A stretch of 21,502 nt of DNA. Origin: 2-02-FULL-46-13 sp036517235. GTDB taxonomy: Bacteria > Patescibacteriota > Minisyncoccia > Phycocordibacterales > DSPV01. Shown here piece after piece: positions 7,646 through 13,144 of this stretch. A program made the position numbers and the translations under genes. The stretch covers positions 1 through 21,502 of the forward strand of contig DATDXL010000066.1 in the NCBI GenBank assembly GCA_036517235.1, read 5' to 3'. Numbering within the stretch: position 1 is the stretch's first letter; every line of letters starts with the position of its first letter. The notes below the pieces were generated by a model. That model had not been told where the DNA came from. It was given only the letters and a program-made list of their open reading frames with translations, and ran no database searches.

Positions 7646-7940
7646 TAGTACTGTTGATAACAACAAAACTTTCCGGATCCCCGTCTGCGCCGCAGATTAG
7701 GGGGTTGGGTCCGGATAGTCTCTGGCTTTGCCAAGAGACAGGGTGGTTTCTGCGCAAGTGGAAACTCGGCTTCCTCCGTAATCATGGGATAACCGATATC
7801 TTTTTGAGTCGGTGAAAGACCCTATCTTTTTGATAGGGTATAAGTGAGGTGGCACCGCGGCTCGTCCTGAGAGTATCGAAGGAATGAATCCCGCCCTTAC
7901 TGCGCAATTTTGTTGTGCCGTAAGGGCGGGATTTATTTTC
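7646..7940 (+). ncRNA. T-box-like leader RNA with intrinsic terminator, upstream of a zinc-ribbon gene
   Basis: 7843-7868 holds the T-box core (AAGTGAGGTGGCACCGCGG then CTCGTCCT). Upstream helices are TCCGGA/TCCGGA enclosing CCCC/GGGG and GTCTGC/GCAGAT near 7673-7716; GTCTCTGGC/GCCAAGAGAC (7718-7739); ACCGA/TCGGT (7792-7813); and CCCTATC/GATAGGG (7820-7838). Several of these differ in sequence from the copy at 1575-1860 yet keep pairing, which supports a real RNA fold. The terminator stem (7887-7933) ends in TTTATTTTC. The last 94 nt (7840-7933) match the other copy with one difference. The specifier codon is not assigned. Confidence 0.75.
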
Positions 7941-7998
7941 GGAGAGACCTTCCTTGGGCGAGCCGAATGGCTTTAGCCAACCACGTTCTTTCAGTTCT

Positions 7999-8208
7999 AT
8001 GAAAACTACAGTTACTTCTTACCGTCCGGGAGATCCCAAACCACTCATCTTTTCTTGCCCAGTATGTAAGAAGGATGTGATAGGTGTTGTGATTCAGGAG
8101 AATCCTGATCTTGAGGCAATGTGTCTCCACTGCCAGCGGGGGTACCTCACTGTCTTCAAGAGCGATTTTCTGTTGAGTAGCAACGGTTCGTATGGTGCAT
8201 GGTCATGA
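7999..8208 (+). CDS. Small zinc-ribbon-like protein
   Basis: 69 residues from ATG 7999 to TGA 8208. Two CxxC knuckles (Cys20/Cys23 in FSCPVCKK and Cys42/Cys45 in MCLHCQRG) suggest a zinc ribbon; I do not recognise the family. An in-frame TTG at 7954 would add 15 residues and has GGAGAG 7 nt upstream, so the longer form is possible, although the added residues overlap an inverted repeat (TGGCT/AGCCA). It is the only gene that the second T-box-like leader could control before the terminator at 8214-8247, so the leader and this protein form a single-gene unit. Confidence 0.65.
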   Translation: MKTTVTSYRPGDPKPLIFSCPVCKKDVIGVVIQENPDLEAMCLHCQRGYLTVFKSDFLLSSNGSYGAWS

Positions 8209-8213
8209 CTCAA

Positions 8214-8247
8214 AAGCTTCGGCTAATACCCGGAGCTTTTTCTTTTT
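8214..8247 (+). terminator. Intrinsic terminator after the zinc-ribbon gene
   Basis: The 9-bp stem AAGCTTCGG/CCGGAGCTT (one G-U pair) has a 7-nt loop and is followed by TTTCTTTTT. It begins 6 nt after the stop codon. Confidence 0.85.
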
Positions 8248-8348
8248 GGTTTTCACAGCCACTATGTATGCCATGGTCTAATTCGCTCGAATGGTTCAAT
8301 AGCTACATTCGTTCTTACCTTGTCCGCTTTGCGGTGGGGGGTAGTTTA

Positions 8349-8384
8349 TTCTATTCCAGTATTCTCGAGAATTCTGGAATAGAA
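8349..8384. repeat. AT-rich palindromic repeat, copy 1
   Basis: A 36-nt palindrome: arm TTCTATTCCAG, a T-T mismatch, the core ATTCTCGAGAAT, then the complementary arm. Its 3' 25 nt (8360-8384) match 13147-13171 at 21 of 25 positions, which suggests a small interspersed element. Confidence 0.55.
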
Positions 8385-8410
8385 GTTGTGAGTTTTAATT
8401 AAATGAACCC

Positions 8411-8433
8411 CCCCCAAAGCTTTGCTTCGGGGG
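8411..8433 (-). terminator. Possible terminator of the GspE-N-like gene
   Basis: A stem of CCCCC-AAGC/GCTT-GGGGG with one mismatch and a 3-nt loop, 21 nt past the minus-strand stop. The downstream T content is weak (GTTCATTTAATT). Confidence 0.4.
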
Positions 8434-8454
8434 TAGGAGTAGGAGAAAAGGTGC

Positions 8455-8814
8455 TCACGCGGCAACCGCAACGGGGTTGTTGACGGCCGTCTCGGCTTCT
8501 TCCTGGCTGAAACCATAGCAGCGTCGGAGAGCCCAGATGATGTTCTCGGGCATCGTAATCACGATTTCGATCTCGACATTCAGTAAATGCGTGAGCGAGT
8601 CGATGGTTGCCAGGTCGCTTGGATCGAGGACTGCCACCGTCAGGGTTCCGTAATTGTGCTTGATGGGGCAGACCCTATACTTGAGAGCAATGCGTTTTGG
8701 CACCATCCCGATAACGTCGCGGGACAGAGCTATCGTCTCAGATTGGAGGCGGATGAAGTTAGCCCCAAAGTGTCCGGCATACCGTGCGAATGGAGCACGC
8801 CCAAACTGCAGCAA
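8455..8814 (-). CDS. Stand-alone GspE/PilB N-terminal (MshEN-like) domain protein
   Basis: 119 residues from TTG 8812-8814; an in-frame stop lies five codons upstream, so a longer form is excluded. The pattern FIRLQSETIALSRDVIGMVP, then KYRVCPIKHNYGTLTVAVLD, PSDLATIDSL and ALRRCYG follows the N-terminal domain of type II secretion/type IV pilus ATPases (GspE, PilB, MshE). In those proteins the domain docks onto the inner-membrane platform or binds c-di-GMP. No ATPase domain is attached; the protein ends in a short Ala/Val-rich tail. It could regulate a pilus machine encoded elsewhere or be a remnant. It is divergent from the leader element of the UDP-glucuronate decarboxylase gene. Confidence 0.7.
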   Translation of the reverse strand: MLQFGRAPFARYAGHFGANFIRLQSETIALSRDVIGMVPKRIALKYRVCPIKHNYGTLTVAVLDPSDLATIDSLTHLLNVEIEIVITMPENIIWALRRCYGFSQEEAETAVNNPVAVAA

Positions 8815-8844
8815 TTCAGGTATTCGTTGTTAAAGTCTCTTCTC

Positions 8845-8853
8845 TGATACAAT
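8845..8853 (+). promoter_or_regulatory. Extended -10 promoter giving a leaderless MNPVRN leader ORF
   Basis: TGATACAAT; the expected start (about 8860) falls one base before the leader ATG at 8861. TTGTTA at 8827-8832 is a poor -35 (15-nt spacer). Confidence 0.6.
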
Positions 8854-8860
8854 ACTGAAT

Positions 8861-9013
8861 ATGAATCCCGTTAGAAATTTACAAAACAAGTATCATGCGA
8901 AGCGCGAGGAGCGAATAGCTCCTTCCCTCTCTATGGCGCAGCGCTTCGCCCGTAACAGGATGTACCTATCCGGTACCCGCACTGCGCAAGATTATTCACT
9001 CGTAAATTTCTAA
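8861..9013 (+). CDS. Leader ORF of element 1 (50 aa, starts MNPVRN)
   Basis: A frame open from the predicted leaderless ATG to TAA 9011-9013, ending LVNF just 4 nt before the main ATG. The peptide is basic and Arg-rich in the middle. The first codons form the 5' arm of the masking helix and the last ones the 3' arm. Translation would therefore melt the helix and deliver a terminating ribosome next to the main start. Whether the peptide itself has a role is unknown. Confidence 0.45.
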   Translation: MNPVRNLQNKYHAKREERIAPSLSMAQRFARNRMYLSGTRTAQDYSLVNF

Positions 9014-9020
9014 CGGGATG
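8861..9020 (+). promoter_or_regulatory. Start-codon-masking 5' element 1 (upstream of UDP-glucuronate decarboxylase)
   Basis: ATCCCGTTAGAAATTTAC (8865-8882) and GTAAATTTCTAACGGGAT (9002-9019) are perfect 18-nt complements; the second arm contains AT of the main ATG (9018-9020). Between them are GCGAAGCGC/GCGCTTCGC (8897-8905, 8941-8949) and GGAGC/GCTCC (8908-8922). The 5' arm begins 4 nt inside the predicted transcript. The same plan recurs at 10006 and 11887. Confidence 0.75.
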
Positions 9021-9953
9021 AAGATTTTAGTTACCGGTGGCTCGGGGTTTATTGGCTCAAATTTGTGCGAACGACTTGTTTCTCAAGGACATGAAGTTTT
9101 CTGTTTGGACAACTTTTTCTCGAGTTCGAAGAAGAATGTCGACCATCTTCTCGTCAATAAGCACTTTCACTTGCTCGAGTGCGATATTGTGGAGCCACTG
9201 ACTCTCTCGGAGTCGTTCGACCAGATCTATAACCTTGCTTGTCCGGCATCTCCGGTGTGGTACCAGAAAGATCCCGTCAAGACGATGCGGACGAATGTAG
9301 AGGGCGCCATCAATGTGCTTGAATTCGCGCGGCGCTCTAAGGCGAGGGTTCTTCAGGCGTCTACCTCGGAAATATACGGTGATCCTGATGTGCACCCGCA
9401 GACCGAGGAGTATCGAGGTAATGTCAATACCTTGAGTCCTCGCGCCTGCTACGACGAAGGGAAACGCGCGGCGGAGACTATATTTATGGACTACAAACAG
9501 CAGTACGGGGTAGACATTCGCATAATCCGTATTTTTAATACTTATGGCCCACGCATGGCCGTGGATGATGGACGCGTCGTATCCAATTTCATTACCCAGG
9601 CCCTAAAGGGGGAACCCATCACGATTTACGGTGAGGGAAATCAGACCCGTAGTTTTCAATATATTTCGGATTTACTTGAGGGGGTTGTAAAGCTCATGAA
9701 TACAGAGAATATCGTTGGTCCGGTAAATATTGGTAATCCCGACGAATTCACTATAAAAGAGCTGGCCGAGAAAGTACTCGCATTACTTGGCTCAAAGAGT
9801 GAGATTGTTTATAAGCCACTTCCGCAAGATGATCCACGACAGCGCTGTCCCGACATCTCTTTGGCAAAGAGCGCACTTGGCTGGACTCCAAGAGTGTCCC
9901 TCGATGAGGGATTGCCTAAGACGATAGAGTATTTTCGAAAAGTAATTCATTAA
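9018..9953 (+). CDS. UDP-glucuronate decarboxylase (UDP-xylose synthase type)
   Basis: 311 residues, the usual length of an extended short-chain dehydrogenase/reductase. The NAD-binding motif GGSGFIGS (residues 7-14) opens the Rossmann fold. NLACPASPVWYQKDPVKT (residues 72-89), ASTSEIYGDP and the active-site YDEGK (Tyr145, Lys149), then RIFNTYGPRM and QTRSFQYISDL, are the hallmark segments of UXS enzymes. These convert UDP-glucuronate to UDP-xylose through a 4-keto intermediate, supplying sugars for surface polysaccharides. The start ATG 9018 ends the 3' arm of masking element 1; no SD is present, only ACGGG. A UDP-4-keto-pentose product rather than xylose is possible. The gene probably has its own transcript, and no terminator was seen before the next promoter. 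Confidence 0.92.
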   Translation: MKILVTGGSGFIGSNLCERLVSQGHEVFCLDNFFSSSKKNVDHLLVNKHFHLLECDIVEPLTLSESFDQIYNLACPASPVWYQKDPVKTMRTNVEGAINVLEFARRSKARVLQASTSEIYGDPDVHPQTEEYRGNVNTLSPRACYDEGKRAAETIFMDYKQQYGVDIRIIRIFNTYGPRMAVDDGRVVSNFITQALKGEPITIYGEGNQTRSFQYISDLLEGVVKLMNTENIVGPVNIGNPDEFTIKELAEKVLALLGSKSEIVYKPLPQDDPRQRCPDISLAKSALGWTPRVSLDEGLPKTIEYFRKVIH

Positions 9954-9989
9954 AACAGGTGTTTTGGGAGTACGAATATTTCTCCGATA

Positions 9990-9998
9990 TGCTATAGT
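9990..9998 (+). promoter_or_regulatory. Extended -10 promoter giving a leaderless MHPVRN leader ORF
   Basis: TGCTATAGT; the expected start (about 10005) is one base before the leader ATG at 10006. Confidence 0.65.
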
Positions 9999-10005
9999 TT
10001 AAGCC

Positions 10006-10065
10006 ATGCATCCCGTTAGAAATAGGTCGTCCTCAGACGACCGTAGTATGGCGGGTTCAAGATAG
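10006..10065 (+). CDS. Leader ORF of element 2 (19 aa, starts MHPVRN)
   Basis: The frame runs from the predicted leaderless ATG to TAG 10063-10065. The first six codons are the 5' arm. Unlike elements 1 and 3 it stops 65 nt before the main ATG, so coupling by reinitiation would need a ribosome to scan; holding open the 5' arm may be enough. Confidence 0.4.
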   Translation: MHPVRNRSSSDDRSMAGSR

Positions 10066-10133
10066 AAATAAACGAGCAAGGGAAAGTTTTACGTTTTAAA
10101 CAAGTTCATAACCATATAATTTCTAACGGGATG
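10006..10133 (+). promoter_or_regulatory. Start-codon-masking 5' element 2 (upstream of aspS)
   Basis: ATCCCGTTAGAAAT (10010-10023) pairs perfectly with ATTTCTAACGGGAT (10119-10132), which includes AT of the main ATG (10131-10133). A hairpin GGTCGTC-CTCA-GACGACC (10025-10042) sits directly after the 5' arm. TATAAT at 10115-10120, overlapping the 3' arm, could be a second, internal -10 that would make a shorter aspS mRNA lacking the 5' arm; no -35 supports it. Confidence 0.75.
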
Positions 10134-11525
10134 AAAAGGACTTACATCGGGGATTTAAAGGATTTTGTCGGCAAAGAAGTAACTATTGCCGGCTGGGTAG
10201 ATGTGCGCCGCGACCACGGTAAGCTTATTTTCATTGACTTGCGCGACGCTTCGGGAAAGGTGCAGATGGTAGCGCTTCCTAACCACACAGAGGCGCATGA
10301 GGTAGCTGGGACGCTTCGTTCGGAGTGGGTACTCTCTGTTACAGGAAAAGTGAATCAGCGTCCAGAGAAAATGATTAATACAGACGAGCCGAATGGTACT
10401 GTTGAAATTGAAATTCTTGCGATTGAGGTACTCAACGAAGCTCAGACGCCACCGTTCGACGTGCGAAGTGACGGAAAAGAGATCGGAGAAGAGTCGCGTC
10501 TCACGTACCGCTACCTTGATTTGCGCAGACCTCGGATGCAGGCAAATATCCGCATACGCGACAAGGTCATCACCTTTTTCCGAGACTACATGCATAAGAA
10601 CGGGTTCGTGGAGATAGAGACGCCGATCTTGATGAGGGGAACGCCTGAAGGCGCGCGAGAGTATGTCGTGCCTTCACGTGTCGAGAGAGGCAAGTTCTAT
10701 GTCTTGCCGCAATCGCCGCAGCAGTTCAAACAACTCTCGATGGTCGCAGGTTTTGAAAAATATTTCCAGATTGCGCGCTGTTTCCGTGACGAAGATACTC
10801 GCGGCGATAGACAGCCTGAATTCACTCAGCTTGATTTTGAGATGTCATTCGTCACACAAGAAGATGTTTTGCGTTATACGGAAGCAATGCTCATTAACCT
10901 TATCAGGGAAGTCTACCCGCATAAAAAAATCTCGAGCGCTCCGTTTCCTCGACTTACGTATCGGGAATCGATGGAAAAATACCAGTCAGACAAACCTGAC
11001 TTGCGCAAGGACAAGAATGATCCCAATGAACTGGCTTTTGCGTGGGTTGTTGATTTTCCTATGTTCGAGAGAGACAAAGAGGGTAATGTAGCTGCCGCGC
11101 ATCACCCGTTCTGCTCTATCAAAGAAGAAGATATGGAGAAATTCATGAAAGGGGAGGATATTTTTTCAATTCGAGCAAACTCGTATGATTTGGTGTTGAA
11201 TGGGTTTGAACTCTCGTCGGGCAGTATCCGTATCCACAAGTCAGATGTCCAGCAGCGAGTGTTTGAGCTTTTAGGTATTGGCAAAGAGGAGCAGGTGGCG
11301 AAGTTCGGCCACATGCTTGAAGCGTTTACCTACGGTACACCTCCCCACGGTGGTTTTGCGCCGGGCATCGACCGTATCGTCATGATCCTGCAGAACGAAC
11401 CGAACATCCGCGAGGTCATTGCGTTCGCAAAGACTGGCGAGGGACGAGATCTTATGATGCATGCACCATCGGAACTTGAGGAAAAACGATTGAAGGAGTT
11501 GGGATTGAAAGTAGAAAAGAAGTAG
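10131..11525 (+). CDS. aspS: Aspartyl-tRNA synthetase, bacterial type lacking the GAD insertion
   Basis: 464 residues. An N-terminal OB fold (residues 1-~105, VTIAGWVDVRRDHGKLIFID) binds the tRNA anticodon. It is followed by the class II catalytic domain with SPQQFKQLSMVAGFEKYFQI, motif 2 (RCFRDEDTRGDRQPEFTQ) and motif 3 (GGFAPGIDRI). Bacterial AspRS is usually near 590 residues because of a ~120-residue GAD domain inserted in the catalytic core. Here SDKPDLR runs into AFAWVVDFPMFE with only about ten residues between, so that domain is absent. It charges tRNA-Asp; whether it also charges tRNA-Asn cannot be told. ATG 10131 ends masking element 2, and there is no SD. Confidence 0.95.
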   Translation: MKRTYIGDLKDFVGKEVTIAGWVDVRRDHGKLIFIDLRDASGKVQMVALPNHTEAHEVAGTLRSEWVLSVTGKVNQRPEKMINTDEPNGTVEIEILAIEVLNEAQTPPFDVRSDGKEIGEESRLTYRYLDLRRPRMQANIRIRDKVITFFRDYMHKNGFVEIETPILMRGTPEGAREYVVPSRVERGKFYVLPQSPQQFKQLSMVAGFEKYFQIARCFRDEDTRGDRQPEFTQLDFEMSFVTQEDVLRYTEAMLINLIREVYPHKKISSAPFPRLTYRESMEKYQSDKPDLRKDKNDPNELAFAWVVDFPMFERDKEGNVAAAHHPFCSIKEEDMEKFMKGEDIFSIRANSYDLVLNGFELSSGSIRIHKSDVQQRVFELLGIGKEEQVAKFGHMLEAFTYGTPPHGGFAPGIDRIVMILQNEPNIREVIAFAKTGEGRDLMMHAPSELEEKRLKELGLKVEKK

Positions 11526-11549
11526 GTGCTTTCCCATTCACTCGTCAAT

Positions 11550-11568
11550 AAAGGGTAGTAACCCCTTT
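11550..11568 (+). terminator. Weak candidate terminator after aspS
   Basis: AAAGGG/CCCTTT with a 7-nt loop, 25 nt after the stop codon and followed only by GTTGG. The rest of 11569-11690 shows no gene. Confidence 0.3.
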
Positions 11569-11690
11569 GTTGGCTCCTTGGCTCGGAAATACAAGAAGCA
11601 AAATATTGGTATTTATCTCGCTCTATGTTGCCAATAAAATCCGCTCGTCCATATCCCCGTAGCAGAGCTGGCGGGGTATTCTGCGGTAAG

Positions 11691-11724
11691 AATAAAAAAC
11701 GCCTGGCCAAAGATCGCCAGGCGT
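11691..11724 (-). terminator. Intrinsic terminator of the predicted small RNA
   Basis: On the minus strand ACGCCTGGC/GCCAGGCGT (11699-11707, 11716-11724) with an 8-nt loop is followed by TTTTTATT. On the plus strand there is no T-run, so it does not serve aspS. Confidence 0.85.
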
Positions 11725-11815
11725 GAATCTTGTAAGTGTGGCGGCAGCAACCTCCACATCACATGAGGAACCGATTGCATGAACTATTAACCCTGTCGGT
11801 CTTACAGAGATTCCA
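11691..11815 (-). ncRNA. Predicted small RNA (~120 nt) of unknown family
   Basis: A promoter (TTGACA 11844-11849, 16-nt spacer, TACAAT 11822-11827, minus strand) predicts a start at 11815. Within 2 nt begins a closing stem pairing 11801-11813 (CTTACAGAGATTC on the plus strand) with 11725-11736 (GAATCTTGTAAG), with one bulge. Inside are ACCGA/TCGGT (11770-11774, 11796-11800) and CCTC/GAGG (11751-11754, 11765-11768), giving a junction fold. The closing stem abuts an intrinsic terminator. No 6S, SRP, tmRNA or RNase P signature was recognised. A 72-aa ORF crosses the terminator and is unlikely to be real. Confidence 0.6.
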
Positions 11816-11821
11816 CAGACA

Positions 11822-11849
11822 ATTGTATCCATTTTCTTCAATTTGTCAA
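11822..11849 (-). promoter_or_regulatory. Promoter of the predicted small RNA
   Basis: Perfect -35 TTGACA (11844-11849), 16-nt spacer, -10 TACAAT (11822-11827) on the minus strand. It is divergent from, and about 25 nt from, the -10 of element 3. Confidence 0.75.
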
Positions 11850-11873
11850 TATGGCCATGTGTTGGTAATACGG

Positions 11874-11880
11874 TAATAAT
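11874..11880 (+). promoter_or_regulatory. Probable -10 region for the leader ORF of element 3
   Basis: TAATAAT ends 6 nt before the leader ATG at 11887, so initiation would be at or next to the ATG. No clear -35. Confidence 0.4.
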
Positions 11881-11886
11881 AAAGCC

Positions 11887-12029
11887 ATGAATCCCGTAGT
11901 AGAAAATGGCATCAAAGAAGTAGGTAACGTAATGGAAGATACTATGGGCGTCAAATTATATAAGAATATTCTTAATAGAGTGGCTCGTTCTTTTTTAGAA
12001 GAACAATGCCATTTTTCACTAACGGGATG
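11887..12029 (+). promoter_or_regulatory. Start-codon-masking 5' element 3 (upstream of the Gmad2 protein)
   Basis: ATCCCGTAGTAGAAAATGGC (from 11891, then AT) and GCCATTTTTCACTAACGGGA (ending next to T of the main ATG 12027) are near-complete complements of 22-23 nt with one bulge and a two-base mismatch. The sequence differs from elements 1 and 2 after ATCCCGT, yet pairing is kept, so the helix is selected rather than merely copied. AAGAATATTCTT and GTTCTT/AAGAAC hairpins lie within. Confidence 0.7.
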
Positions 12030-12030
12030 A
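11887..12030 (+). CDS. Leader ORF of element 3 (47 aa, starts MNPVVE)
   Basis: The frame is open from the predicted leaderless ATG to TGA 12028-12030, which overlaps the main start as ATGA, a classic translational-coupling arrangement. The peptide ends HFSLTG. It shares only the MNPV start and the ACGGGA end codons with the other leader ORFs. Confidence 0.45.
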   Translation: MNPVVENGIKEVGNVMEDTMGVKLYKNILNRVARSFLEEQCHFSLTG

Positions 12031-12569
12031 AAACCCTCATTCGTTTTTTGATGGTAGTGATAGGAATCATTATCGGTTGGTATGGACACGCCCTCTACGA
12101 AGAGTCGGGAAAAGCCGCCATCACAAGCTTTGAAAAGTGCGTTGCGGCAGGGAATCCTGTTATGGAGAGCTATCCTAGGCAGTGTCGCACTCCTGGTGGC
12201 GAGAATTTCACGGAGCCCATCGGCCCCTCTTCGGCAAGTATTACGGACTTGATTTTTCTAGATACTCCGACGGTGAATCAGGGTGTTACCAGTCCTATAT
12301 ATATTTCCGGTCGTGCGCGCGGAAACTGGTATTTTGAAGCATCGTTCCCAGTAGAGCTGCGTGATGAAAGGGGGATTGTCCTTGCACAAGCACCGGCACA
12401 GGCACAGGGCGAATGGATGACCACCGAGTTAGTTCCCTTCTTGCTTGAACTTTCATTTGCAAAACCGACCACAACAATAAAAGCCACCCTTGTTTTGAAG
12501 AAAGATAATCCCTCAGGTCTTCCTGAACATGATGCACAGATCGAAATCCCCGTTGTACTCATTCCTTAA
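12027..12569 (+). CDS. Membrane-anchored Gmad2 (Ig-like) domain protein
   Basis: 180 residues. Residues 4-20 (LIRFLMVVIGIIIGWYG) form a signal anchor, so the rest is outside the membrane. A short Cys-containing segment (FEKCVAAGNPVMESYPRQC, about residues 35-53) precedes a Gmad2-type Ig-like domain. That domain is recognisable from SPIYISGRARGNWYFEASFP, GEWMTTELVPF and LVLKKDNPSGLPEHD, ending IPVVLIP. Gmad2 domains occur in exported proteins of spore formers and are common in CPR bacteria; their ligand is unknown. ATG 12027 was preferred over the in-frame ATG 12006 because it closes masking element 3 and overlaps the leader stop. The end overlaps the next gene by 41 nt. Confidence 0.85.
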   Translation: MKTLIRFLMVVIGIIIGWYGHALYEESGKAAITSFEKCVAAGNPVMESYPRQCRTPGGENFTEPIGPSSASITDLIFLDTPTVNQGVTSPIYISGRARGNWYFEASFPVELRDERGIVLAQAPAQAQGEWMTTELVPFLLELSFAKPTTTIKATLVLKKDNPSGLPEHDAQIEIPVVLIP

Positions 12570-13134
12570 GGATATTTCCACTGTAGCTTCGCTTATTTCG
12601 GGCGGAGCTATCGGTGTTATACCCACGGACACTATTTATGGCATCGTCGTTTCGGCTCTCGTGCCTGCATCGGTGGAGAGATTGTACGCGGTCCGCGGAC
12701 GCGATAGGCGCAAGCCCTGCATCATACTCATCAGCGCTATAACAGAACTCGCGCAGTTTGGCATCATTTCCGATGAGAAACTCCAGGACGCTCTCGCCCG
12801 GGTATGGCCAGGGGCAGTCAGTGTGATTCTTGATTGCCCTGATGAAAAATTTACCTACCTTCACCGCGGCACAAAAACGCTCTCGTTCCGACTTCCTGAA
12901 GATGAGACATTGAAGACGTTTCTTGAAAAATCCGGCCCTCTCGTTGCGCCGAGCGCGAATCCTGAAGGCAAACCGCCGGCAAGAGACATCACTGAAGCAG
13001 AATCCTATTTTGGCGATACCGTTGATTTTTACGTTGATGGTGGTGAGCGCGGCGGAGAACCTTCAACCCTTGTACGGTACAAGAGAGGAGATTTTACGGA
13101 AGTACGTCGGGGTTCGATTCAGATTCCTGAATGA
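12529..13134 (+). CDS. tsaC: Sua5/YciO/YrdC-type threonylcarbamoyl-AMP synthase
   Basis: 201 residues in the compact TsaC form. The nucleotide/carbamoyl site is marked by GGAIGVIPTDTIYGI (residues ~25-39), the conserved KP of GRDRRKPCIIL, WPGAVSVIL, SFRLPEDE, and the C-terminal GPLVAPSANPEGKPPA motif. The enzyme makes threonylcarbamoyl-AMP from Thr, bicarbonate and ATP, the first step of t6A37 modification of ANN-decoding tRNAs. The start (ATG 12529 or ATG 12532) lies inside the previous gene, giving a 41-nt overlap and probably coupled translation. No terminator separates the two. A YciO-like protein without TsaC activity is the main alternative. Confidence 0.85.
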   Translation: MMHRSKSPLYSFLKDISTVASLISGGAIGVIPTDTIYGIVVSALVPASVERLYAVRGRDRRKPCIILISAITELAQFGIISDEKLQDALARVWPGAVSVILDCPDEKFTYLHRGTKTLSFRLPEDETLKTFLEKSGPLVAPSANPEGKPPARDITEAESYFGDTVDFYVDGGERGGEPSTLVRYKRGDFTEVRRGSIQIPE

Positions 13135-13144
13135 TTCAATTCTA

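Noticed and set aside
11623..11841. 72-codon minus-strand ORF
   Set aside because: It passes through a strong intrinsic terminator, and its ATG lies upstream of the predicted transcription start.
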